In this document: in pieces, positions 42,571 through 51,499 of the stretch
Numbering within the stretch: position 1 is the stretch's first letter
How the letters are laid out: each line of letters starts with the position of its first letter
Source: Corynebacterium appendicis CIP 107643
GTDB lineage: Bacteria > Actinomycetota > Actinomycetes > Mycobacteriales > Mycobacteriaceae
Direction of reading: 5' to 3'
DNA: 64,000 nt
Assembly (NCBI RefSeq): GCF_030408415.1
Contig: NZ_CP046976.1
Coordinates: 186,001 to 250,000, forward strand
Program-made: the position numbers and the translations under genes
Notes under the pieces: model-generated
Seen by the model: the letters and a program-made list of their open reading frames with translations, nothing else
Databases searched by the model: none
Told to the model about the DNA's origin: nothing

Positions 42571-44012
42571 TGAACATCGCCATTATCGGCGCAGGACTTG
42601 CCGGGCTCACCGCAGCGTACGAGCTGAACAAGCTCAGCCCGGAGGACAGCAAACCGAAAATCGACGTCTACGAGGCCACCGACCGCATCGGCGGCAAGCT
42701 CCACACCGTCGCCTTCGAGGGCGGACCGACGGACATGGGCGCCGAGGCATTCATGGCCCGCCGGAAGGACGCGGTGGACTTCTTCACCGAACTCGGCCTG
42801 GAAGACTCGCTCGTTGAGCCGTCCGGCCTGCGCTCACTCGTGTGGGTCGACGGCGAGGCGCGCCAGCTGCCCACCGGCGGCATCATGGGAATCCCGGGTC
42901 GCTCAGACAGCGTCGCGCACCTCGTCTCCCACAAAACAGCGCAGCTTATCGACGAAGAATCCTCCCGCCCCGGCTTCGCCTGGCCTAAGGAAGGCGACCT
43001 GAATGTCGGCGCGCTGGTGCGCGAGCGCTATGCCGACGACGTGGTGGACAATGTCGTGTCCGCGCTGTTGGGCGGGGTGTATTCCTGCACCGCCGACGAC
43101 CTCGGCGTGCGCGCGACGATCCCGCAGCTGGCCGCCGAATTCGACCGCCTCGCCGCAGAGTCCCCGGACCGCACCATTCACCTGTCCACCGCCGTGCGCA
43201 ACCTCGAGGAGCAGCAAGCTAAGAAGCGCAAGGAGCTGCCCACCGGCCACGGCGCTGTCTTCAACGCCTTCCGCGACGGCTATCAGGAAGTCTACGAAAC
43301 CCTGGCGGAGAAATCCGGAGCGGATATCTACATCGACGCCTTCGTTTCCGCCATCGAGCGCGTCGACGCGAAAGGCTCCCAGAATTCCCCGGACAGCACC
43401 GGCTTCCGCCTCAAAGGTGGCCAGGACACGGTCTACGACCACGTGATTCTCGCCGTCCCCGCGCCGACGGCGGCGCTGCTGCTCAAGCAGGTCGCGCCGG
43501 AGGCCTCCGCGACGCTGTCGACGGTGAAGCTGGCCAACTCCGTCGTGGTGGGCATGCGCTTCGCCACCGACAAGGGTCTGCCGGAGAACTCCGGCGTGCT
43601 CGTCGCCACCGGTGCCGACGACGTGAAAACCAAGGCGTTCACCTTCTCCTCCCGCAAGTGGCCGCACCTGGCGCAGCGCGGCGGCGCGCTCGTCCGCGCG
43701 AGCTTCGGCCGCTTCGGCGACGACATCGCCATCCGCGCCGACGAGGACGACCTCGTCGACTGGGCGCTCGACGACCTGCAGACCATCACCGGTTTCGATG
43801 GCCGCGAAGCAGGACTCGAGGAGATCTACGTCCAGCGCTGGTTCGGCGGTCTCCCGCGCTACGACGAGGGGCATGTGGCCACGGTGGCGGACGTCGATAA
43901 GCAGCTTGAAGCTGTCGACGGAATCTCCGCGACCGGCGCTTGGGCCGGTGGCGTCGGCTTGCCTGCCGTGATCGCGCACGCGCGTACGACCGCGCAGAAG
44001 CTGGCGCGCTGA
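42570..44012 (+). CDS. hemY: Coproporphyrinogen/protoporphyrinogen oxidase, HemY type
   Basis: This 480-residue FAD-dependent amine-oxidase-fold protein has the N-terminal IAIIGAGLAGLTAAYEL, DRIGGKLHT, and the C-terminal TGAWAGGVGLPAVIAHAR. In actinobacteria this enzyme is known to act as coproporphyrinogen III oxidase (CgoX) in the coproporphyrin-dependent heme route. The protein is soluble-looking. It is coupled to hemE and carries two copies of the 11-bp word. Confidence 0.93.
   Translation: MNIAIIGAGLAGLTAAYELNKLSPEDSKPKIDVYEATDRIGGKLHTVAFEGGPTDMGAEAFMARRKDAVDFFTELGLEDSLVEPSGLRSLVWVDGEARQLPTGGIMGIPGRSDSVAHLVSHKTAQLIDEESSRPGFAWPKEGDLNVGALVRERYADDVVDNVVSALLGGVYSCTADDLGVRATIPQLAAEFDRLAAESPDRTIHLSTAVRNLEEQQAKKRKELPTGHGAVFNAFRDGYQEVYETLAEKSGADIYIDAFVSAIERVDAKGSQNSPDSTGFRLKGGQDTVYDHVILAVPAPTAALLLKQVAPEASATLSTVKLANSVVVGMRFATDKGLPENSGVLVATGADDVKTKAFTFSSRKWPHLAQRGGALVRASFGRFGDDIAIRADEDDLVDWALDDLQTITGFDGREAGLEEIYVQRWFGGLPRYDEGHVATVADVDKQLEAVDGISATGAWAGGVGLPAVIAHARTTAQKLAR
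42944..42954 (-). repeat. 11-bp word CGTCGATAAGC
   Basis: Exact copy in hemY (CTT ATC GAC, LID). Confidence 0.8.
43892..43902 (+). repeat. 11-bp word CGTCGATAAGC
   Basis: Exact copy in hemY (GTC GAT AAG, VDK), 948 bases from the first and in opposite orientation. Confidence 0.8.
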
Positions 44013-44033
44013 CAATCCGGGCAGCCGACGCGG

Positions 44034-44039
44034 TAGGTT
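44034..44039 (+). promoter_or_regulatory. -10 box of leaderless DedA-like gene
   Basis: TAGGTT, 8 bases before ATG 44048. Confidence 0.45.
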
Positions 44040-44047
44040 AAGAAACC

Positions 44048-44842
44048 ATGTCGTCGAGCACCCACCAAGAACCCCAGCCGACGCCGGAGCACGAACCACC
44101 GGCAGACCAGATCGCCGAAGAGACCACCGCTAGCGAGCCCTCCGCCACCGAAGCGGAGCGCGAATGGTGGGAAGAACCCGGCATGCCGTGGAATTCCAAG
44201 CCCACCAAAGAGGACTACTGGTGCCTGGCGTGGTTCGGCTTCGTCGGCATTTTCGGCCTGGCGCTGATCCCGCTGCGTGCGTGGCTGCTGGGTCTCGACC
44301 CGCCGATTCTGCTGGCGTTGACCGGCTCGCGCATCGGCGCAGCCTCCACCGGTGCTCTCGCGGCGGTCGGGGAAGCCTCCGGCTGGATCTGGTATGTGCT
44401 CATCGGCTCGCTCGTGGCCATCAAATTCGACTGGGTCTACTGGTGGGCCGGCAAGCTCTGGGGCCGCGGCATGCTCGACGTGCAGGCGGAGAACTCCCCG
44501 CGCATGGGCAAGAACATCGACCGGGTCGAAGGCTGGTTCCACAAACTCGGCTGGCTGGCCATCTTTCTCGCCTACCTGCCGATTCCGCTGCCGATCAAAT
44601 TCGTCGTGCTCGTCCTCACCGGCGCGACGGGCATGTCGTGGCAGAAGATGCTCGTCCTCGATTTCCTGGCCAAGACCGCTTGGACGCTGCTGTATTTCTG
44701 GCTCGGCTGGATGATCGGCGAGCCCGTCGTCTTCGTACTCGAGCAGTACGCGAAGGTGGCCAACTGGATCGCGATCGGCCTGCTCGTCGTGGTGTTCATC
44801 GGCATCTTCCGCCGCCAGTCGAAGAACGCGCCGACGGTGTAG
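44048..44842 (+). CDS. DedA/VTT-domain membrane protein
   Basis: This 264-residue protein has 55 acidic Glu/Pro-rich N-terminal residues and then about five hydrophobic segments. It has the DedA-type features FDWVYWWAGKLWGRG and PIPLPIKFVVLVLTGATGMSW with re-entrant-helix prolines. DedA/VTT proteins are linked to lipid scrambling, for example undecaprenyl-phosphate recycling. The subgroup is not assigned. It lies downstream of hemY, in a block that separates hemY from hemL. Confidence 0.78.
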   Translation: MSSSTHQEPQPTPEHEPPADQIAEETTASEPSATEAEREWWEEPGMPWNSKPTKEDYWCLAWFGFVGIFGLALIPLRAWLLGLDPPILLALTGSRIGAASTGALAAVGEASGWIWYVLIGSLVAIKFDWVYWWAGKLWGRGMLDVQAENSPRMGKNIDRVEGWFHKLGWLAIFLAYLPIPLPIKFVVLVLTGATGMSWQKMLVLDFLAKTAWTLLYFWLGWMIGEPVVFVLEQYAKVANWIAIGLLVVVFIGIFRRQSKNAPTV

Positions 44843-44853
44843 GCGGGCGCCGC

Positions 44854-44872
44854 GTCAGCCGCGCTGCCGGCT
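44854..44872 (+). repeat. 19-bp direct repeat, copy 1
   Basis: GTCAGCCGCGCTGCCGGCT; it differs by one base from 45098-45116. The pair brackets the 14-bp repeat arrays. Confidence 0.75.
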
Positions 44873-44895
44873 GGAGTTGCACCGTGCCGGTTACC

Positions 44896-44951
44896 GCATG
44901 AACCGAACAGGATGAACCGAACTGCATGGACTCAACCGCATGAATCGAGTG
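44896..44951 (+). repeat. Four tandem 14-bp units (GCATGAACCGAACA type)
   Basis: Units begin at 44896, 44910, 44924 and 44938, each exactly 14 bases, starting G(C/G)ATG(A/G)A. The array lies in the intergenic region after the DedA-like gene. Confidence 0.8.
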
Positions 44952-44984
44952 CGCGGCGGGTTTTCGCGAAATGACGGCGCACGT

Positions 44985-45026
44985 CACCTCGTTCATGCAG
45001 GAATATCCATGCGGTTCAATTCATGC
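44985..45026 (-). repeat. Three 14-bp units in opposite orientation
   Basis: Read on the reverse strand, units begin at 45026, 45012 and 44998: GCATGAATTGAACC, GCATGGATATTCCT, GCATGAACGAGGTG. Same period and head sequence as the forward array, with a 33-base gap between arrays. Confidence 0.75.
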
Positions 45027-45097
45027 AGGTCCTCCCGACGGCTTGAACCGCCCGCCCGGGAGCCCGAACCGTCCTCCCGGCGGCGTAGGCGGTTCAC

Positions 45098-45116
45098 GTC
45101 AGCCGCGCTACCGGCT
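45098..45116 (+). repeat. 19-bp direct repeat, copy 2
   Basis: GTCAGCCGCGCTACCGGCT. The single base change relative to copy 1 forms the stop codon of the TRIC-like gene (45108-45110, reverse strand). Confidence 0.75.
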
Positions 45117-45914
45117 CGCGGCGGTGGGGGAGGTGCCGGCGCGCTCGAGCACCTCGTCGTGGAGGTAGACGCGGATGAGGTTCAGGACGTCTTTGTCCTT
45201 GGCGCCGGCGATCGCGTCCGCAATGTTCGTCACCGAGTCATCGGGGGACATGTTCAATTCGGCGGCGATGCGGCGGTCGAGGGAACGCTCGGTGAGCGTC
45301 GGCTGGTGGGCGCGTGAGGTGCTCACCCAGTAGACGGTCATGGACAACACCGAGGCAGCCACAGACGAGATGAGCATGCCGACCCACGCCTTCACCTCGA
45401 AGTGCGCGAAAACCAGTGTCATCGCGCCGGCGAGCAGCGACGGAAAGACGTGCATTTTTTGCGACGTGAACAGAGCGGGGACCTTGCCCAGCACCACGTC
45501 GCGGACGAGCGCGCCGCCGGTGGAGGTGATCACCGCGAGAAGGAGCGCGGAGATCCACGGCAGATCGTTGACGATCGCGTGGGTCGCGCCCACCACCGAC
45601 CACACACCGACGGTGACAACGTCGAGGTAGAAGCGCACGCGGTCCCACAGGGCGCCTTCGATCTCGATGAAGAAGGCGATCGCGGCGCCTGTCACCGCGA
45701 TGATGAGGTACCAGGGGGTCTGCAAAGCCGCCGCCGGGCCGATGCTGAGCAGGCAGTCGCGGATGAGCCCGCCGGCGAGGGAAGAGATAAGGGCGATGAA
45801 GCCGAAACCGACCACATCGAAGTTCATGCGTTTAGCAACAGTCCCGCCGACCATCGCGGCCAGCAGGACACCGGTGTATTCGAGGATGTAATAAAAAGTG
45901 CCGAAGTCGTTCAC
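45108..45914 (-). CDS. TRIC-family cation channel protein (UPF0126 type)
   Basis: This 268-residue protein has about seven transmembrane segments arranged as two related halves. Each half has the family Gly/Arg motif: SSLAGGLIRDCLL in the first and TSTGGALVRDVVLGKVPALF in the second. Prokaryotic TRIC proteins form homotrimeric monovalent-cation channels. The C-terminal 60 residues are soluble. Start GTG 45914, leaderless type (TAGGAT 7 bases before). It is convergent with the DedA-like gene across the repeat arrays. Confidence 0.85.
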   Translation of the reverse strand: MNDFGTFYYILEYTGVLLAAMVGGTVAKRMNFDVVGFGFIALISSLAGGLIRDCLLSIGPAAALQTPWYLIIAVTGAAIAFFIEIEGALWDRVRFYLDVVTVGVWSVVGATHAIVNDLPWISALLLAVITSTGGALVRDVVLGKVPALFTSQKMHVFPSLLAGAMTLVFAHFEVKAWVGMLISSVAASVLSMTVYWVSTSRAHQPTLTERSLDRRIAAELNMSPDDSVTNIADAIAGAKDKDVLNLIRVYLHDEVLERAGTSPTAASR

Positions 45915-45921
45915 CCCGGCG

Positions 45922-45927
45922 ATCCTA
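45922..45927 (-). promoter_or_regulatory. -10 box of leaderless TRIC-like gene
   Basis: TAGGAT on the reverse strand, 7 bases before GTG 45914. Confidence 0.55.
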
Positions 45928-45948
45928 GAAGAACACCAGGGGAGTTAG

Positions 45949-47187
45949 CTACAGATGCAGCTGGACCTTTCTGGCACCGTCCTGCGCACTCGTGGCGTAG
46001 ATCGTGGGCACAGGGAAACCGCCGGAACGCGTGGCATCCTCGACGGCAGCGGCGATGGAGTCGGCACGGTCGGTAGGGCAAAGGGCGACGGTCGAACCGC
46101 CGAAGCCACCGCCGGTGATACGGGCTCCGAGAGCGCCGGCGGCACGTGCCGCACGGACCGCCGCTTCGAGTGCATCGGGAACAATCTCGTAGTCGTCGCG
46201 CAGGGAGGCGTGGCTAGCGTTCATCAACTCGCCGAACCGAACGATATCGCTGGCCTTGAGCGCCTCGACGGCCTCGATGGTGCGGGCGGTCTCCGAATGG
46301 ACGTGGCGTACGCGGCGGCGCACCACCTCGGGGTCGTTGCCTAGCGCGTCACCGGGGTTCTCCGTGGCCCAGGCGACAGCCCGGTCCACTACGTCGTCCT
46401 CGCGGAAGGTGCAGGAGAGGGCGGCAGCGGCGGCGTCGATAAGCCCGCGCCGGGAGCTGTAGTCGCCGGTGGCGTGGGAGTGCTCGACGCGGCTGTCCAC
46501 GACGAGGAGCTCGTAGCCCTCGAGGGCGCACGGCACCTGCTCGTGGGTGTTGTGGAGGAAGTTGAGGGCGAGCGCGTAGCCTTCGCGGCCACGAACAACG
46601 GCGTTCTGGTCGAGCCCGCCGGTGTTCGCGCCGACGTAGAAATTCTCCGCGCGCATCGTTGCGGCGATGAGGTCCTCGTCGCTGGTGCTGAGCCCGTACA
46701 GGTCCCGTGCGGCCACACCTACCGCGCACTCGAGAGCGGCGGAACTAGACAGGCCCGAGCCGAGCGGCACGTCGGAGACCACGGTGACATCCATCCCGCC
46801 TGCACCCAGCGCGTGGACTGTTCCGGCGATGTACCCGCGCCAGTCAGGCAGGATCCCAGGCTGAGCGGTGGGGGACTTGACGGCAGCGTCGAGCTCGGCG
46901 AGGGTGACTGATGCGTCGAGCAGATCACCGTTCGGCGCCTGGGACAGCATGCGCAGCACTCCGTCGTCGCGCTTGCGGGCTGCGACCGCGGTGGCCATTG
47001 TCGTGGCGAACGGAAGGCAGACGCCGAAGGCGTAGTCGACGTGGTCGCCGATCAGGTTCACGCGCCCCGGTGCCAGCCAGGTTCCGGTGGGTGCAGCGGT
47101 GTCGGTGTCGGAGCCTGTCTTCTCCTCGAGGAATGCGCGGGCCGCTTCGGCGAGTTCTTCGGGGGAGCGGGTGGTAGAGACGATCAT
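45949..47187 (-). CDS. galK: Galactokinase
   Basis: This 412-residue GHMP kinase has the galactose-recognition motif APGRVNLIGDHVDYAFG, the ATP-binding VPLGSGLSSSAALE, and the C-terminal GARITGGGFGGSTVAL. It phosphorylates galactose at C1. Its start overlaps the galT stop by 4 bases. It is the distal gene of the galactose operon. It carries the 11-bp word at 46434. Confidence 0.94.
   Translation of the reverse strand: MIVSTTRSPEELAEAARAFLEEKTGSDTDTAAPTGTWLAPGRVNLIGDHVDYAFGVCLPFATTMATAVAARKRDDGVLRMLSQAPNGDLLDASVTLAELDAAVKSPTAQPGILPDWRGYIAGTVHALGAGGMDVTVVSDVPLGSGLSSSAALECAVGVAARDLYGLSTSDEDLIAATMRAENFYVGANTGGLDQNAVVRGREGYALALNFLHNTHEQVPCALEGYELLVVDSRVEHSHATGDYSSRRGLIDAAAAALSCTFREDDVVDRAVAWATENPGDALGNDPEVVRRRVRHVHSETARTIEAVEALKASDIVRFGELMNASHASLRDDYEIVPDALEAAVRAARAAGALGARITGGGFGGSTVALCPTDRADSIAAAVEDATRSGGFPVPTIYATSAQDGARKVQLHL
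46434..46444 (+). repeat. 11-bp word CGTCGATAAGC
   Basis: Exact copy in galK (coding strand CTT ATC GAC, LID). Confidence 0.8.
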
Positions 47188-48293
47188 GCGTAGTGCTCCT
47201 TGATTGTGGCTGCGATGGTCTCCGGGGTTGTGTCGTTGATCCAGGCACCCATGCCGGATTCACTGCCGGCAAGGAATTTCATCCGGTTCGGCGACCGCAT
47301 CAGGGAGAACAACTGGAGGTGGAAGCGGCCGTCGGCGGGCGTGTCGACCGGGGCCTGGTTCCACGCCGCGATATACGGCGTGCGGTCGACACCCTCGAAG
47401 AAGTGGTCGACGGCGGCGAAGAGCTTGTGGCAGATCCGTGCCAGATCGTCTTTCTCTTTCTCGGTCAGCGCGGCGAAGTCCGGCACGGCGCGCTTGGCCA
47501 TCACCATGACTTCCAGAGGCCATTTCGCGGCCGCGGGGGTGAACACGCAGAAATGCTCGGAGTCCTCAATGACGCGGGTTGCGGCGCGCTGCTCGGCGCC
47601 GATGATGTCGTCGAAAAGCTCGGTGCCGTGCGCTTCACGGTGCTCGCCCGCGCGCTGGGCAATCGCCGCGGTGCGCGGGGGAACGAACGGGTACGAGTAG
47701 ATCTGCCCGTGCGGGTGGTGCAGCGTGACGCCGATTTCTTCGCCGCGGTTCTCAAAGGGGAAGACTGCTTTCACCTCGTCGATGGCGGAGAATTCTGCGG
47801 TGCGGTGGGCCCAGACGTCGATAAGCGCGCGTTTGCGCTCGAGCGGAAGGTCCTTGAAGGAACCGTCCGCGTCCGGTGTGAAGCAGACGACCTCGCAGCG
47901 GGCCAGCGCGGGGGCGCGTTCGAAGAGGTCTTCACCGTCGACGCGCGGATCGTAATCCACCGCGACCGACTGGTGCATGCTGAGCGACGGGAACCGGTTC
48001 TCAAACACCACCACCTGGTAGTTCGCCTCCGGGATTTCGCTCGGCTTCTGACCCGGGAGCGTCGGCGCTAACGGGTCCTCGTTCGCCGGCGGCAGGAAGG
48101 TGCGGTTCTGCCGGTGGGCGGCGTAGATCGCCCACTCGCCGGTCAGCGGGTCGCGGCGCATCCACGAGTCGGTCTCTACCCTGGGCAGGCCGCGCTCATC
48201 CGGGGCTGTGCGGTCGGGGGTGCCCGGCTGGTCGAAATAAATGAGCTCGCGACCGTCGGACAGGGTCGTGCGGGTGATTTTGAGATTCGTCAT
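47184..48293 (-). CDS. galT: Galactose-1-phosphate uridylyltransferase
   Basis: This 369-residue HIT-superfamily protein has the nucleophile motif VTLHHPHGQIYSYP and the N-terminal RRDPLTGEWAIYAAHRQNR. It exchanges UMP between UDP-glucose and galactose-1-phosphate. Its ATG directly follows the stop of the transporter remnant (TAAATG). It is coupled to galK downstream. The 11-bp word lies at 47816. No galE is present in this window. Confidence 0.94.
   Translation of the reverse strand: MTNLKITRTTLSDGRELIYFDQPGTPDRTAPDERGLPRVETDSWMRRDPLTGEWAIYAAHRQNRTFLPPANEDPLAPTLPGQKPSEIPEANYQVVVFENRFPSLSMHQSVAVDYDPRVDGEDLFERAPALARCEVVCFTPDADGSFKDLPLERKRALIDVWAHRTAEFSAIDEVKAVFPFENRGEEIGVTLHHPHGQIYSYPFVPPRTAAIAQRAGEHREAHGTELFDDIIGAEQRAATRVIEDSEHFCVFTPAAAKWPLEVMVMAKRAVPDFAALTEKEKDDLARICHKLFAAVDHFFEGVDRTPYIAAWNQAPVDTPADGRFHLQLFSLMRSPNRMKFLAGSESGMGAWINDTTPETIAATIKEHYA
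47816..47826 (+). repeat. 11-bp word CGTCGATAAGC
   Basis: Exact copy in galT (coding strand CTT ATC GAC, LID). Confidence 0.8.
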
Positions 48294-48506
48294 TTAGTCA
48301 GCGGCTTCCAAAGTCTCGGGGTTGAAGACGATCGGGCGCAGCCGTGCCCAGGCGAAGAAGATCGCCGCGGACACGCCCAGGGCGATGCCCACCCACAGGT
48401 TATCGGCGGAATCCTTCGGCGCGCCGGTATCGAGGTTGACGCCCGGGTCAAGGGCGAAGGAGCAAATGATCAGAACCAGGCCGTAAAGCGGGGTAAGACT
48501 CTCTTT
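48294..48506 (-). pseudogene. C-terminal remnant of a membrane transporter
   Basis: Between galT and the epimerase the reverse strand stays open for about 70 codons, directly after the epimerase TAG and in the frame ending at 48294. It encodes LTPLYGLVLIICSFAL and NLWVGIALGVSAAIFFAWA, two transmembrane-like helices, then a hydrophilic RLRPIVFNPETLEAAD end. There is no start codon context. It looks like the last part of a multi-span transporter, plausibly the sugar symporter of the gal operon, whose 5' portion was deleted. The exact family is not determined. Confidence 0.6.
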
Positions 48507-49412
48507 CTAGTTTTCGTGTGCGATGGCCCGAACCGACCAGCCCACCGTGAGGCGGCCGCCGGGGTCGAGCACGGTCAGGTCCTCGCCGGTGGCGAGGGCA
48601 TTCGGGGGTGCGGTCATCGGTTCGACGGCCACGTGGCGTTCCGGGGAGGTGAAGATCTGGGTCCACGGCATATTCGCCGTGGCGGCCAGTTCTACGCCGA
48701 TCCCGGACTTGTCCACCAGCTGCGCGACACGGGGTCTGTTGGCGACAGGGTCGAAGCCGGCGTCGTCAAGCCAGGTGCCGCACATGCGGATGGGGCTATT
48801 TGGCCAAGGCTCGCGGGCCCCGGCGGGGATGTTGCGCTCATCCAGCGGCTGGCGCTCGGCGATCATGTGGTGCAAGGTGCACTCGTCGGAGTGCGCCCCT
48901 TGGGCTTCCAGGTACGTGTGTACGCCGAGAGCGCACGGAGCCGGTTCCTCGGCGAGGTTCACCGCAGTCATCGATGCTTCGAGACCGGAATCGGTGAGCG
49001 CGTAGTGCACGGTGAGCTCGATCGGCCACGGCCAGCCGGGCTCGGGGCCGAGCGCTGTGCGCAATCTCACCTCGTTCTGGTCGCTTTCGAGGGCACTGTC
49101 GCCCCGCGGTTCGAGAATCTCGAAGACGCGTCGCAGTGTGAAGCCGTGGATGGCGTGGCCCAGCTTTGGTTCCGTCACCGCGAGATTGTGCCGTTCGCCG
49201 CTGAAGGTGAATGACGCATCGGCCACGCGGTTCGGCCACGGCGCGAGTACGACATTTGCCGCTTGCGGCGGGTGCGTGCCCTGCGGGAAGCTGCGGAGAA
49301 GCGGACGACAGTTCACCGTGAGCTCGCGGACAGCCGCGCCCGATGCAGAGACAGTTGCCCGCACAGGGCCGCGGCGCAGCGTGACTTCGGGGACCGAATG
49401 GCCGACATCCAT
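48507..49412 (-). CDS. Aldose 1-epimerase family protein
   Basis: This 301-residue galactose-mutarotase fold protein has WPNRVAD, the first catalytic-type His in [13 protein letters not shown], the second in GVHTYLEA, and the C-terminal acidic [13 protein letters not shown]. It probably interconverts alpha and beta galactose, serving galK/galT in the same operon. The frame is open to 49532, but ATG 49412 follows GATAAT by 7 bases and starts the conserved domain. It is divergent from hemL. Confidence 0.85.
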   Translation of the reverse strand: MDVGHSVPEVTLRRGPVRATVSASGAAVRELTVNCRPLLRSFPQGTHPPQAANVVLAPWPNRVADASFTFSGERHNLAVTEPKLGHAIHGFTLRRVFEILEPRGDSALESDQNEVRLRTALGPEPGWPWPIELTVHYALTDSGLEASMTAVNLAEEPAPCALGVHTYLEAQGAHSDECTLHHMIAERQPLDERNIPAGAREPWPNSPIRMCGTWLDDAGFDPVANRPRVAQLVDKSGIGVELAATANMPWTQIFTSPERHVAVEPMTAPPNALATGEDLTVLDPGGRLTVGWSVRAIAHEN

Positions 49413-49419
49413 ACCTCGA

Positions 49420-49425
49420 ATTATC
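49420..49425 (-). promoter_or_regulatory. -10 box of the gal operon (leaderless)
   Basis: GATAAT, preceded by TG-type bases (CTGATAAT), 7 bases before ATG 49412. Confidence 0.5.
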
Positions 49426-49517
49426 AGCCCGGTCACCCCCGAACCGGAAATCGCACGCCCGTTTGTGGGTGTAGTCCATCGACATCCGGGGTGCGCCGCA
49501 CGCATGCGGCTCTGTCC

Positions 49518-49523
49518 TAGAAT
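49518..49523 (+). promoter_or_regulatory. -10 box of leaderless hemL
   Basis: TAGAAT, 7 bases before ATG 49531. Confidence 0.6.
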
Positions 49524-49530
49524 TGAGGAC

Positions 49531-50871
49531 ATGACTTCTTACGATTCGAACCAGCCATCCTCCGCAACGTCGCAGAACACCGCCCGCTCGGCCGAGCTGT
49601 TCGAGCGCGCGAAGGCCGTCACGCCCGGCGGCGTGAATTCGCCGGTGCGCGGCTTCGGTTCCGTGGGCGGGCAGGCGCGCTTCATTAGGGAAGCGCATGG
49701 CTCGACGCTTATCGACGTCGACGGCAATTCCTATGTCGACCTCGTCGGCTCCTGGGGCCCGATGATCCACGGCAACACCCACCCCCAGATCGTGGAGGCG
49801 GTGAAGAAGGCTCTGAAGGACGGCCTGTCGTTCGGCACCCCGACAGAGGCGGAGGTGCGCCTTGCGGAGCTGATCGTGGACCGCACCAGCGTGGAGCAGG
49901 TGCGCATGGTCAACTCCGGCACGGAGGCCACGATGAGCGCGGTGCGCCTGGCCCGCGGCTACACGGGCCGGCCGAAGATTCTGAAGTTCGAGGGCTGCTA
50001 CCACGGCCACGTCGACTCCCTGCTGGCGTCCGCCGGTTCGGGCATGGCCACCTTCGCGCTGCCCGATACCCCAGGTGTGACTGGCGCGCAGGCCGGCGAC
50101 ACGATCGTCGTGCCCTACAACGACCTCGACGCCGTGCGCGAGGCATTCGCGGCGCACCCGGGCGAGATCGCGGCCATCATCACCGAGGCGGCGGCCGGCA
50201 ATATGGGCACTGTCGCCCCGATTGAGGGCTTCAACCAGGCGCTCAAGGACATCGCGCACGCCGACGGCGCGCTGCTGATCATCGACGAGGTCATGACCGG
50301 CTTCCGCACCTCTTACCGCGGCTGGTTCGGCGTCGATGGGGTAGCGGGTGACCTGACCACCTTCGGCAAGGTCGTCTCCGGCGGCCTCCCGGCGGCGGCA
50401 TTCGGCGGCCGCAAGGAGATCATGGAGAAGCTCGCCCCGGCCGGCCCCGTCTATCAGGCCGGCACGCTGTCGGGTAACCCGGTGGCGATGGCGGCGGGGG
50501 AGGCGTCGCTAAGCCTTGCCTCTGAAGAGATCTACCCGCAGCTTGGCGCTAACGCCGACCGCTTGGCCGCGTTGCTGCACGATGCGCTCGACCGCGCGGG
50601 CGTGGCGCACAACATCCAGCGCGCGGCCACGATGCTCTCCGTGCGTTTCGCCGAAGGTCAGGGCAATAATTTCTCCGACATGAAGGCGGCGGACACGTTC
50701 CGGTACGCGCCGTTCTTCCACGCGCTTCTCGACGAAGGTGTCTACCCCGCCCCCAGCGCCTTCGAGACCTGGTTTGCGTCCACGGCCTTGACCGATGCAG
50801 ACTTTGAGAAGATTGAAAAGGCGCTGCAACCCGCAGCAGCCGCGGCTGCCGAGGCCACCCCGGACGCGTAA
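49531..50871 (+). CDS. hemL: Glutamate-1-semialdehyde 2,1-aminomutase
   Basis: This 446-residue class III aminotransferase has [34 protein letters not shown], the PLP-binding Lys in [13 protein letters not shown], and [12 protein letters not shown]. It makes 5-aminolevulinate from the hemA product. The start at ATG 49531 is fixed by homology and the TAGAAT box. It is followed at 25 bases by a phosphoglycerate-mutase-like gene. The 11-bp word lies at 49707. Confidence 0.96.
   Translation: MTSYDSNQPSSATSQNTARSAELFERAKAVTPGGVNSPVRGFGSVGGQARFIREAHGSTLIDVDGNSYVDLVGSWGPMIHGNTHPQIVEAVKKALKDGLSFGTPTEAEVRLAELIVDRTSVEQVRMVNSGTEATMSAVRLARGYTGRPKILKFEGCYHGHVDSLLASAGSGMATFALPDTPGVTGAQAGDTIVVPYNDLDAVREAFAAHPGEIAAIITEAAAGNMGTVAPIEGFNQALKDIAHADGALLIIDEVMTGFRTSYRGWFGVDGVAGDLTTFGKVVSGGLPAAAFGGRKEIMEKLAPAGPVYQAGTLSGNPVAMAAGEASLSLASEEIYPQLGANADRLAALLHDALDRAGVAHNIQRAATMLSVRFAEGQGNNFSDMKAADTFRYAPFFHALLDEGVYPAPSAFETWFASTALTDADFEKIEKALQPAAAAAAEATPDA
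49707..49717 (-). repeat. 11-bp word CGTCGATAAGC
   Basis: Exact copy in hemL (CTT ATC GAC, LID). Confidence 0.8.
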
Positions 50872-50896
50872 GAACCCTGGCGAGAGGAGCTCATCC

Positions 50897-51499
50897 ATGG
50901 CGGAAACCGTCGTGCACCTCGTGCGCCACGGGGAAGTCCACAACCCGGGCAAGATTCTGTACGGCCGGTTGCCGGGCTTCCATCTGAGCTCCCGCGGGCG
51001 CTCAATGGCGGCGCGCACCGCGACGACCTTCAGGGGCCGCGACGTGACCTACCTGGCGGCGTCCCCGATGGAACGCGTGCAGGAAACCGCAGCCCCGATC
51101 GCCGAAGTCACTGGCCTGGACATCCAGATCGACCCCGACCTGATCGAGGCCGGCAACACCTTCGAGGGACTGCGCACCAAGGGGTTCCCAAACCAGTTGC
51201 TGAACCCGATCCGCTGGCGCCACATGACCAACCCGTTGCAGCCGAGCTGGGGCGAGCCGTACTCGGCGATCCTCGAGCGGATGCAGCGGGCTGTCGCCGC
51301 GGCCCGCACGCAAGCCGAAGGCCACGAGGCGGTCTTGGTGTCCCACCAGCTGTCCATCGTGATGGTGCAGCGCTGGGCCGCCGGCAAGCCCCTGGCGCAC
51401 GTGTCGCGGACATGCAATCTGGCCAGCGTCACCTCGCTGACCTTCAACGGCGACACGTTGACCGGCTGGACCTACGACGAACCAGCGAGGGATATCTGA
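50897..51499 (+). CDS. Histidine phosphatase (phosphoglycerate mutase-like)
   Basis: This 200-residue protein has the catalytic motif VVHLVRHGEVHNPGK and a later VLVSHQLSIVMVQRW with the second His. It is too short and divergent to be a glycolytic mutase and is better described as a phosphatase of unknown substrate. GAGGAG precedes ATG. It is coupled to the next gene (ATGA-type overlap at 51497-51501). This placement between hemL and the ccs genes is the same as in C. glutamicum. Confidence 0.85.
   Translation: MAETVVHLVRHGEVHNPGKILYGRLPGFHLSSRGRSMAARTATTFRGRDVTYLAASPMERVQETAAPIAEVTGLDIQIDPDLIEAGNTFEGLRTKGFPNQLLNPIRWRHMTNPLQPSWGEPYSAILERMQRAVAAARTQAEGHEAVLVSHQLSIVMVQRWAAGKPLAHVSRTCNLASVTSLTFNGDTLTGWTYDEPARDI

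Noticed and set aside
44896..45026. CRISPR array
   Set aside because: Units are 14 bases with no spacers, and the two sets face each other; no cas gene nearby.
48838..50259. Reverse-strand ORF of 473 codons across the epimerase and hemL
   Set aside because: Covers parts of two real genes in other frames; no recognisable protein.
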